Assembly: GCA_051960855.1 (NCBI GenBank)
Contig: JBQCDV010000038.1
Span: forward strand, 1-64,000
DNA: 64,000 bases
Source: JBQCDV01 sp051960855
GTDB lineage: Bacteria; Actinomycetota; Actinomycetes; JAJZTN01
Reading direction: 5' to 3'
Shown in pieces: positions 31,812-39,042 of this stretch (position 1 is its first letter; each line of letters starts with the position of its first letter). The position numbers and the translations under genes were made by a program. Below the pieces are notes generated by a model, which saw only the letters and a list, made by a program, of their open reading frames with translations, ran no database searches and had not been told where the DNA came from.

Positions 31812-32671
31812 CGCAGCCGGCTCGACAGGACGATGCTCGCCAGATGCAGGCACCACTGCAGCACCGCGACGACGAGGAAGGCGACCACCAGCACGCGGGT
31901 GGCGGGCACAGGGGCGGTGGCCGAGCCGGCGACGACGTCAACGATCCCCGCGACCAGAAGCAGCAGCGAGGCCTCAGTCCCCCCGATGATGCGGTGGAAG
32001 GAGATGCGGGCGGCGAGGGCGCGGGCACGGGCGACGCTCGAGGAGCGGGGTGTCGTCGCCTCGTCCGTCACCGCAGGCATTCCTGCGCGGGCGCGGGCGA
32101 CATCCACCAGGTCCGTCTCAGCCTTGATCAGCACGACCCCGAGGCCGGCAAGTGCCCCGACGAGGGCGTAGCCGTTGATGCCGGAATGAGCCGCGCGGAT
32201 CCCGGCAGCCACCATCACGGCGGACTCCACGACGTAGTGCCCCACGCGATCGAGGTAGACCCCGAGGAGGCTCAGCCTGCCCGTCCACCGAGCCACTTCG
32301 CCGTCGGAGCAGTCGAGCAGCAGATAGAGCTGGATGAGCAGGGCCGAGAGAACCGCGCCCCAGACGGACGACCACAGCAGCGCCACTGCGCCGAGAAGGC
32401 CCACCACGATCATCCCGGCCGTCAGGCCGTTGGGACTGGCCCCCACCCTCACGAAGATGCGGGTGGCATAGATGGACAGGTAGCGCATGTAGAGGACGCC
32501 CGCCCAGTGCTCACCGCTGCGACGTCCGATGATGCTCGGTGGCTGCGTCACGGCCCGAAGCTCAGCGATGCTGGGGCGAGCCGGACGGTCCGGTCGAGCC
32601 GCACGGTCCGGTCGACCCGGTTGGTGGGGGGAGGCGCCGGTCATGTGGGACCCGGAAGATGTCTCAGCCAT
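31808..32671 (-). CDS. CDP-alcohol phosphatidyltransferase with an altered catalytic motif
   Basis: Membrane enzyme that would exchange the CMP of a CDP-alcohol for another alcohol. It is 287 residues, with a proline/arginine-rich start and about six helices. The family motif D-x2-D-G-x2-A-R-x8-G-x3-D-x3-D is present as D120, D123, G124, A127, R128, G137 and D141, but the last aspartate, normally the catalytic base, is H145 (DRVGHY). The codon at 32239-32237 reads CAC. The other CDP-alcohol transferase of this operon (34.5-36.3 kb) has the complete motif. The two enzymes may therefore differ in acceptor or mechanism, or this one may be inactive. It overlaps its neighbours on both sides. Confidence 0.85.
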   Translation of the reverse strand: MAETSSGSHMTGASPHQPGRPDRAARPDRPARPSIAELRAVTQPPSIIGRRSGEHWAGVLYMRYLSIYATRIFVRVGASPNGLTAGMIVVGLLGAVALLWSSVWGAVLSALLIQLYLLLDCSDGEVARWTGRLSLLGVYLDRVGHYVVESAVMVAAGIRAAHSGINGYALVGALAGLGVVLIKAETDLVDVARARAGMPAVTDEATTPRSSSVARARALAARISFHRIIGGTEASLLLLVAGIVDVVAGSATAPVPATRVLVVAFLVVAVLQWCLHLASIVLSSRLR

Positions 32672-33725
32672 CGAGAGCCGCCGCGAAGGCGCTCACCGCC
32701 TTCCGCGCCTGGTCGAGGCTGAGGTCCTCGTGCTCGAGGATCGTGTAGCGGTCCGGGCGAGTCGAGGGCGCGAAGACGACCGCCTCAGCGAACTGCTCGT
32801 CCGACAGCCCGAGGTCCGCCGGTCGGCGTGGCAGCCCGTAGTGGCGCAGGCAGGAGTCGATCTGGTCCAGACGCAGCTCGTCGCCGCGCAGCCACGTCGC
32901 AAACAGCGCGCCGACTCCGGCGAGGTCGCCGTGGTGCGCCGTTCCGGGGTACAGCTGGTCGACGGCATGCAGGATCTCGTGGCAGGCCCCGCTGCATGGC
33001 CGGCTCGTGCCTGCCACGGCCATCGCCATGCCGGACAGGACCAGGGCTTCGGCGAGACTGGTCAGGAAGGCATCGCTGTCCAACGGGTCGCGCCGGTGGA
33101 GCACGCATTCGGCCGCGGTGCGCGCGAAGGTCACCGCGAGCCCGTCGATTGGCTCGTCACGCTCCCGTGCCGCCAGCTCCCAGTCGGCGATTGCCGAGAG
33201 GTTGCTGACCGCGTCGCCGATTCCGGAGCGCACCATCTCGACCGGCCCGCTGCGCACATAGTCGAGGTCGACGACGACGGCGAGCGGCATGGCGACTCCA
33301 AAGGAGCCCTTGCGCCCTCCCTCGGTCTCGAGGCTCGAGACCGGAGAGCAGATGCCATCGTGCGAGAGGTTGGTGGCCACGGCGACCATCGGCAGGCCCA
33401 GGCGCGTGGCGGCGAACTTTGCCACGTCGAGGGTTCGCCCGCCGCCGATCCCGAGGACGGCGTCGTAGGAGTTGCCAGCGATCGCTGCGACGAGCGCGGT
33501 GGCAGCTTCGACGCTGCCGGAGGAGACCGTGAAGGCGTCCGCTGCTCCGAGCGTCGGCCGCACAGCCTCCAGAATCGCCTCGCCCTGCCCCGGTCCCACT
33601 GCGATGGCGACACGGCCGGACGTCGACACCCACTGCTCGGCGAGCAGGGTCCCGAGCTCGGCGACCGCTCCGGCTCGGACGTCGATGAACAGCGGGGAGG
33701 CGACCATCCGCGCCAGCAGCGGCAT
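32664..33725 (-). CDS. Iron-containing alcohol dehydrogenase family, sn-glycerol-1-phosphate dehydrogenase-like
   Basis: A 353-residue NAD(P)-dependent dehydrogenase of the group holding archaeal G1P dehydrogenase and bacterial AraM. Cofactor loop GIGGGRTLDVAKFAA (92-106) is followed by ATNLSHDGICSPVSSL (117-132). The expected metal ligands are D171 (GIGDAVSN), H249 (SRPCSGACHEILH) and H265 (TAHHGDLAGVG). These motifs match G1PDH more closely than glycerol dehydrogenase. The predicted reaction is dihydroxyacetone phosphate to sn-glycerol-1-phosphate, the enantiomer not used in ordinary bacterial lipids. The ATG lies in a TGATG overlap with the cytidylyltransferase gene, and the 3' end overlaps a CDP-alcohol transferase. 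This context supports a polyol-phosphate precursor. Substrate not proven. Confidence 0.82.
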   Translation of the reverse strand: MPLLARMVASPLFIDVRAGAVAELGTLLAEQWVSTSGRVAIAVGPGQGEAILEAVRPTLGAADAFTVSSGSVEAATALVAAIAGNSYDAVLGIGGGRTLDVAKFAATRLGLPMVAVATNLSHDGICSPVSSLETEGGRKGSFGVAMPLAVVVDLDYVRSGPVEMVRSGIGDAVSNLSAIADWELAARERDEPIDGLAVTFARTAAECVLHRRDPLDSDAFLTSLAEALVLSGMAMAVAGTSRPCSGACHEILHAVDQLYPGTAHHGDLAGVGALFATWLRGDELRLDQIDSCLRHYGLPRRPADLGLSDEQFAEAVVFAPSTRPDRYTILEHEDLSLDQARKAVSAFAAALDG

Positions 33726-34498
33726 CAGCTGCCCCGTGTCGCGACGATGCCGGCAGCGATGCCCTGCGCGCGGGCCAAGTCGTCGTGGTTGTCGATCTCG
33801 ACCCAGTCCACGTGTCCGATCGGCGCCACGTCGACCCGCACACCGCGGTCGGCGAGCTCCTGGTAGCCGTCCTCGTAGTACAGCTGGGGGTCGCGCTCCC
33901 ACGTGGCCTGCAGCGCGGCGACGAGGTCGTCCACCACGGGCGGCTCGATCAGCGTGACACCGATGTACTCACCGGTCGCGTCCTCCGGAGGCATCAGCTT
34001 GGTGATGCGGCGCACGCCCTGGCCCTCAGACCAGACGACCTTCATCTCCTCGTCGGCGAGCGACTTCTCGGTATCCAGCGCGAGGACCAGACCCGGACCG
34101 GGCAGGGTCCCCTTCGCGGCGAGCAGGGTGTGCTCGACCGACACCGGGTGCACGGTGTCGCCGTTGGCCAGCACCACCCCCTGGGCGAGGAGGTCACGAG
34201 CGCACCAGAGCGAGTAGCAGTTGTTCCACTCCTCGGCCTTGTCGTTGTGGACGAGCTCCAGCTGGACGCCGTAGCGCTCCTCGAGAGCCTGCTGCCTCGC
34301 GGCCACCTGGTCCGCGGCGTAGCCGACGACGACGGCGACGTCGGTGAGCCCGACCGCTGCGAAGTTCGCCAGCGTCAGGTCCAGCACCGTCGTCTCCTGC
34401 TCCGTGCCCGCGCCGATCGGCACCAGGGTCTTGGGCAGGGTGTCTGTCCACGGACGCAGCCGGCGTCCGGCCCCTGCCGCGAGCACGAGTCCGATCAT
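33725..34498 (-). CDS. Sugar/polyol-phosphate nucleotidyltransferase (LicC / inositol-phosphate cytidylyltransferase-like)
   Basis: A 257-residue NTP transferase. The signature LAAGAGRRLRPWTDTLPKTL (GxGxRLxP...K) is followed by NKAEEWNNCYSLW-like sequence (here NDKAEEWNNCYSLWCARDLL), which is typical of LicC and IPCT enzymes. The metal aspartate is in VVLANGDTVHP, and the C-terminal block is HVDWVEIDNHDDLARAQGIA. Such enzymes make CDP-choline or CDP-inositol. Beside a G1P-dehydrogenase-like gene and two CDP-alcohol transferases, a CDP-glycerol or CDP-inositol product is likely. It would replace TagD, for which no homologue is present in the window. ATG start, 13 nt after the upstream gene. 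Confidence 0.83.
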   Translation of the reverse strand: MIGLVLAAGAGRRLRPWTDTLPKTLVPIGAGTEQETTVLDLTLANFAAVGLTDVAVVVGYAADQVAARQQALEERYGVQLELVHNDKAEEWNNCYSLWCARDLLAQGVVLANGDTVHPVSVEHTLLAAKGTLPGPGLVLALDTEKSLADEEMKVVWSEGQGVRRITKLMPPEDATGEYIGVTLIEPPVVDDLVAALQATWERDPQLYYEDGYQELADRGVRVDVAPIGHVDWVEIDNHDDLARAQGIAAGIVATRGS

Positions 34499-34511
34499 GA
34501 TGCGGATTCTC

Positions 34512-36332
34512 CTATTCGTCGCTGTCGCGAGTGTTGCTGGCGTGCATGTCCCTGTGTGGCCTCACCGTGCGGACATGGCTGCCCGAGTCTGCCGTGGCCC
34601 GAGCCGGCCGGGCGCTGCCGGGTCGCACGACGGGTCGCACGACGGGGCGGCGGCGCGGGGCGGTCTCGCGGAACCTGCGCGAGGCCCCCGCCACCACGCA
34701 GGCCGCCACCCACGCTGTCAGAGCCACCAAAGCGGTGACGCCGAGCCGCCCCCCGCCGAACGCGGCGACCCACACCAGCGCAAGTCGCCCGACAGCACCG
34801 AGAGTCGCCGCCTGCGGCGGCCAGACGGGCAGCCGGGGCGCGGCCGTGAGTCGGTACACGACGTCGTAGTGCCGCTGCGCGAGGACCAGGACGAGCACGA
34901 ACGCCGCTGCGGGGGCGTGCCGACCGCCCGGATCGCGCGCGAGGAGGACGCCGAGCAGCCCGACCGCGGCGTACTCGACGGCGCGGAGCGCGGCGGGCGC
35001 CAACCACCACCAGCGCACGAGGGCGGCGCCACGCGGCAGCCGCGGACCGGTCGGGGCGAGGTCGGCCATCGACGCCAGCACGGCTGCGATGGACTGCGCC
35101 GCGCTCTCGCCGGGGGCCGGTCGGCGCAGGGCGCGCAGGAGCCGACCTCCGACGGTCCAGGCGGCAGCGAGCAGGCCGAGGACGAGCAGCGCGACGAAGA
35201 CGACTCGGGCGTTCGTGACGGCGGCGAGCACCGCGATGAGCAGCCAGCGCTCACCGATGGGCAGCGCGAGCACGCGACGCAGCGCCACCCCTCTGGTGCT
35301 GGCCATGCGTCCGGAGAACAGCTCCGCCGGTGCGGACTCGTCCACTCGAGTGGCATCCGCGACCGCAGCGGCGGCCGTGGGTTCGGGCGCGGGCCCGGGT
35401 CCGGGTTCAGGCGCGGGTCCGGGTTCGGGCGCGGGTCGTGCCCTGTCCACGGCGCTGAGATGGAAGCCGAAGTCGGCGACGTGGCGGGCGGTCTGCAGCG
35501 CGATGCACAGCGTCGCCAGCAGCCAGACGTCATGACCCTGCCGAGCGGCCCCATAGGCGAGGCCGCCGTAGACGACGAACTCCTTGAGCCGGTCGAGGGC
35601 CGCATCCAGCCACGCGCCGCGCTCGGAGTAGGAGACGGCGTAGCGGGCGAGCTGCCCGTCGACGCAGTCGAGCGCGAACGACAGCTCGAGCAGGAGCGCG
35701 CCGACCACCATCCACACCCTCACCCCCGTCCCGAACGCCGCAGCGGTGGCGAGCGCGGTCAGCAGGGCGAGCCAGGTCACGGCGTCGGGCGTCAGACGCC
35801 GGCGGGCGAACCACCGTGCGAGATAGCGCGACCACGGGCTGATGGCGGCGCTGGTGAAGACTCCGTCGGCGGACTTCACTGCCGACCGGAGGCGCACCGC
35901 CTCCTCGTCCACGGTGTCGCAGGCGGCGACGGCGGCGGCCGCAGCCTCGGCGGTCGGGGCGGCTGTCGACACCAGCGGTTCCGGCACGGGGCGTGTGGGG
36001 GTCAGCCCTGAGGTGACGAGGGCCGCGGTGAGGGAATCCGGCAGGAGGGAGCCCGCCTCGGCAGCCGCGAGGTCGAGAGCGGGCCGGTGCTCCGGGTCGA
36101 CGGAGAGCAGACCACCTGCGGCGCGCACGCCGCGGCGTTCGTCACGCAGCAGCAGCCGGAGGGCGTGGTCGTGCCCGACCCACGCGCCGTCTACCAGCAC
36201 CACGGTCTCAGCCGGGTCGACCCGACCGAGCGTTTGCGGGTCCGACGACACCCTCACGTCGCGGACTCGACCCCCTCCCACGAGGCGGACGCGATGACGC
36301 AGCTCGCCAGGGTCGGAGGAGCCACGCGGCAC
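34512..36332 (-). CDS. Large CDP-alcohol phosphatidyltransferase with N- and C-terminal extensions
   Basis: A 606-residue membrane protein. Residues 1-150 are a soluble alpha/beta region that may be a degenerate nucleotidyltransferase-like half. SAVKSADGVF at 150-159 and the following helix resemble the entry of di-myo-inositol-phosphate phosphate synthases. The transferase domain has a complete motif: D222, D225, G226, A229, R230, G239, D243, D247. An APEPGP repeat (about residues 298-315) separates it from a second set of four or five helices (about 350-560), possibly the DUF5941 region found in actinobacterial homologues. The tail is arginine-rich. First gene of the five-gene operon. The GTG 36332 start is the only ATG/GTG candidate, though the frame is open further upstream. 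Confidence 0.8.
   Translation of the reverse strand: MPRGSSDPGELRHRVRLVGGGRVRDVRVSSDPQTLGRVDPAETVVLVDGAWVGHDHALRLLLRDERRGVRAAGGLLSVDPEHRPALDLAAAEAGSLLPDSLTAALVTSGLTPTRPVPEPLVSTAAPTAEAAAAAVAACDTVDEEAVRLRSAVKSADGVFTSAAISPWSRYLARWFARRRLTPDAVTWLALLTALATAAAFGTGVRVWMVVGALLLELSFALDCVDGQLARYAVSYSERGAWLDAALDRLKEFVVYGGLAYGAARQGHDVWLLATLCIALQTARHVADFGFHLSAVDRARPAPEPGPAPEPGPGPAPEPTAAAAVADATRVDESAPAELFSGRMASTRGVALRRVLALPIGERWLLIAVLAAVTNARVVFVALLVLGLLAAAWTVGGRLLRALRRPAPGESAAQSIAAVLASMADLAPTGPRLPRGAALVRWWWLAPAALRAVEYAAVGLLGVLLARDPGGRHAPAAAFVLVLVLAQRHYDVVYRLTAAPRLPVWPPQAATLGAVGRLALVWVAAFGGGRLGVTALVALTAWVAACVVAGASRRFRETAPRRRPVVRPVVRPGSARPARATADSGSHVRTVRPHRDMHASNTRDSDE
34620..34643. repeat. 12-bp perfect tandem duplication
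   Basis: GGGTCGCACGAC occurs twice in a row inside the 3' end of the large CDP-alcohol transferase gene, encoding a repeated PVVR tetrapeptide near its C-terminus. Confidence 0.85.
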
Positions 36333-36427
36333 GATGACGACGACGGTCAGCAGGGACTCCGGTGTCAGCAGGGCAGTCGGGGCGGTCTCGCAAGGGTTGG
36401 CGGGGCTGGCCTGCCATCGTAGGGGCC

Positions 36428-38065
36428 GTGAGCGGACCGCCCGACGTCCCTGCCGCTGTCCCGGCTGCTGTCTCTGCCGCTGTCCCAGTCGGCCCCCCAG
36501 CTGACGACGTCGTCAGCGTCGTCGTCAGCGTTGTCGTCATCGTCTACAACGACGCCGCGCGGCTCCCAGCCGCCGTCGCCTCCGCGCTCGCCCAGCAGCT
36601 GCCCCGGCCAGCCGCGGAGGCGGACCACGCGGCAGCGCGGCCGGTTCTCGAGGTCGTCGTCGTCGACGACGCGTCGACCGACGCCACACCGCAGGTGTGC
36701 GCGGAGCTGGCCGCCGACCCGCGCGTGAGGGTCCTGCGTCGCAGTGCCAACAGCGGCGGCTGCTCGGCCCCCCGCAACGACGGCATGGAAGCCGCGCGCG
36801 GTCGCTGGGTGATGTTCCTCGACAGCGACGATGTCCTGCCGCCGGGCGCTGTCGCAGCACTGGTGGGCGCCGGCGAAGCCAGCCACGCCGACGTCGCCAG
36901 CGGTCTGTGCCAGCGCGTGTACCTCGACAGTGGCGCGGTCCGGCCGTGGTGCCCTGAGCTCTACTCGCGCCCTCGCATCCTTGCCGGCATCGACGACGAG
37001 CCCACGCTCTGGCGCGACAGCCTCAGCACCAACAAGGCCTACCGCCGCACCTTCCTCGAGCATCACCGGCTGCGGTTCCCGCTCGGCATGCACTTCGAGG
37101 ACCTGGTCTTCTCCGCTCGCGTCTACCTCGCCGCCTCGCGAATCGCCCTCGTCCCGGATCCTGTGTACCGCTGGCTGGTTGCGGGGGAGGACGTCCCTGC
37201 CGTCAGCATCTCGATGCGCCGGCACTCCCTCGACAGCCTGAGGGATCGCGTCCGGGCGCACGAGCTGATCGACGAGGCGCTGGCGACCGCTCGCCCGGCT
37301 GACGCCCGGTTGCGGGCGGCCAAGGACGCGAAGTTCGTCGAGTCCGACCTGCGGCTCTACCTCGACGACCTGTGGCGCCGCGACGATGACTACCGGTCCG
37401 GCTTCCTCGAGCTGCTCCAGCCGTACCTGCGCAGCGTGCCCGACTCGTCGTGGCGGCTGATGACGCCGCTGCCGCGGGAGGCGGCCGCCGCCGTGCGGGC
37501 GGGGGACCTCGACGCCGCACAGGACGTCGTCGAGCGCCTCCGTCGCGCTGACCGTCGCTCCCTCACCTGTCTGGCCCGTCTCGACACGATCGACGAACGC
37601 CGCCCCGTCGCGTCCGTCGTGCTCGTCGGTGGCCCTGGTGAGGGCCCGGAGCGCCTGAGTGTCGACCTGGTGCCGGTTGTGGCTGGGCTGGCCGTCCCGC
37701 GGCGCGTATGGCTGCGGCGGCCGGTGACGGCGCGGGCGGCTGACACCGAGCGGCGCCGCTGGGAGCTCGAGCTCGTGCCTCCGCCGGTGCTGCCGTTGCT
37801 GCCGGTGTCGTGGCGGCTCGCCGTCGCCGCACCGCCGCTGGTCGCGCCGCAGACCGTTGCCCCGCCGCGCCTCTGGCGTGAGCCGCCGACGGTGGGTCGC
37901 TGGACCTGGGACGTCAGCCGCGGCGGCGACGTTCAGCTGTCGGACGCGAGGTCGCGACGGTGGGAGCGCCGCGTCGACGCGTGGCGGCGCCGCTGGCGCT
38001 GGACGTCGACGGGTCGACTCGTGCTGGCGGGACGCAGCCGCCTCGGTCGTAGGGTGGCGCCATGA
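36428..38065 (+). CDS. Family 2 glycosyltransferase, paralogous to the polymerase N-terminal domains
   Basis: A 545-residue protein. After an alanine/valine/proline-rich start of about 30 residues comes a GT2 domain (VVVIVYNDAARLPAAVASAL, VVVVDDASTDATP, NSGGCSAPRNDGMEAARGRW, FLDSDD). This is closely similar to the N-terminal domains at 22.8 kb and 46.5 kb, including DSLSTNKAYRRTFLEHHRLR and MHFEDLVFSARVYLAAS. The polyol-phosphate and GT4 domains are absent. Instead a beta-rich and arginine-rich C-terminal half (about 330-545) is present. GTG 36428 starts the protein and the gene overlaps galE by 4 bp. It is divergent from the CDP-alcohol operon across 95 bp. It probably starts or decorates the wall polymer. 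Confidence 0.86.
   Translation: MSGPPDVPAAVPAAVSAAVPVGPPADDVVSVVVSVVVIVYNDAARLPAAVASALAQQLPRPAAEADHAAARPVLEVVVVDDASTDATPQVCAELAADPRVRVLRRSANSGGCSAPRNDGMEAARGRWVMFLDSDDVLPPGAVAALVGAGEASHADVASGLCQRVYLDSGAVRPWCPELYSRPRILAGIDDEPTLWRDSLSTNKAYRRTFLEHHRLRFPLGMHFEDLVFSARVYLAASRIALVPDPVYRWLVAGEDVPAVSISMRRHSLDSLRDRVRAHELIDEALATARPADARLRAAKDAKFVESDLRLYLDDLWRRDDDYRSGFLELLQPYLRSVPDSSWRLMTPLPREAAAAVRAGDLDAAQDVVERLRRADRRSLTCLARLDTIDERRPVASVVLVGGPGEGPERLSVDLVPVVAGLAVPRRVWLRRPVTARAADTERRRWELELVPPPVLPLLPVSWRLAVAAPPLVAPQTVAPPRLWREPPTVGRWTWDVSRGGDVQLSDARSRRWERRVDAWRRRWRWTSTGRLVLAGRSRLGRRVAP
38050..38055 (+). promoter_or_regulatory. -10-like box for galE, inside the upstream gene
   Basis: TAGGGT ends 6 nt before the ATG at 38062. 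It lies within the last codons of the upstream glycosyltransferase and suggests that galE can also be transcribed on its own. Confidence 0.35.
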
Positions 38066-39042
38066 CGTGGTTGATCACTGGCGGAGCAGGCTTCATCGGG
38101 GCACATGTCGTCGCGGCGATGCGCGCGGCTGGAGAGAGCGTCGTGGTGCTCGACGATCTGTCGACGGGCAACCGCGAGAGCGTTCCGGGCGACGTGCCGT
38201 TCGTCGAGGCATCGGTGCTGGACCTCGAGGCCGTGCGCCAGGCGATGCGCGACCACGAGATCGACGGCGTCGTGCACATCGCCGCCAAGAAGCAGGTCGG
38301 CGAGTCCGTCGACAAGCCACTGGCGTACTACTGGGAGAACGTCGAAGGCCTGCGCCGGCTCCTGCAGGCGTGCGTGGACGAGGGCGTGGACCGCTTCCTC
38401 TTCTCGTCATCCGCCGCGGTGTACGGCAACCCGCCCGTGTCCGTGGTCGAAGAGGACACTCCCTGCGCCCCAGAGAGCCCCTACGGCGAGACGAAGCTGA
38501 TCGGGGAGTGGCTGCTGCGCGACGTCGCACGGGCCCACGGGCTGAAGTGGCTGGCACTGCGCTACTTCAACGTGGCGGGCGCCGCGGCTCCGGAGCTGGG
38601 AGACCCGGGTGTGTTCAACCTGATCCCCATGGTCTTCGAGCGGCTGACCGACGGGAAGGCTCCGCTGATCTTCGGCGACGACTACCCGACGCCGGACGGG
38701 ACCTGTATCCGCGACTACATCCACGTCGCGGACATCGCCTCCGCCCACGTGGCTGCCGCCGCGGCCATTCGAGACGGTCGGGAGACCGCCGGTGTCCTCA
38801 ACATCGGCCGGGGCGAGGGGGTATCCGTCCGTGAGGTCGTCGACCTGGTCCTCGAGGTCACCGGCCGCACCGATGTTGACCCGGAGGTCGTCGGACGCCG
38901 GGCGGGTGACCCCGCCGCCTACGCCGCTTCCGGCCGTGCCATCCGGCAGCGGCTCGGCTGGGCGCCGCAGCACGACCTTCAGGACATGGTGAGCTCGGCG
39001 TGGGCGGGATGGGTCAGGCGCCACCCCGACGCGCTTCGCTGA
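38062..39042 (+). CDS. galE: UDP-glucose 4-epimerase
   Basis: Interconverts UDP-glucose and UDP-galactose. The 326-residue SDR protein has the NAD motif TGGAGFIGAHVVAAM, the catalytic serine/threonine region FLFSSSAAVYGNP, the YxxxK pair in SPYGETKLIGEWLL, RYFNVAGAAAPELGD and CIRDYIHVADIASAH. Length and motifs are standard for GalE. The ATG overlaps the upstream glycosyltransferase stop, so it belongs with the wall-polymer genes and probably supplies galactose units. The last 29 nt overlap the convergent glycosyltransferase gene. Confidence 0.93.
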   Translation: MTWLITGGAGFIGAHVVAAMRAAGESVVVLDDLSTGNRESVPGDVPFVEASVLDLEAVRQAMRDHEIDGVVHIAAKKQVGESVDKPLAYYWENVEGLRRLLQACVDEGVDRFLFSSSAAVYGNPPVSVVEEDTPCAPESPYGETKLIGEWLLRDVARAHGLKWLALRYFNVAGAAAPELGDPGVFNLIPMVFERLTDGKAPLIFGDDYPTPDGTCIRDYIHVADIASAHVAAAAAIRDGRETAGVLNIGRGEGVSVREVVDLVLEVTGRTDVDPEVVGRRAGDPAAYAASGRAIRQRLGWAPQHDLQDMVSSAWAGWVRRHPDALR

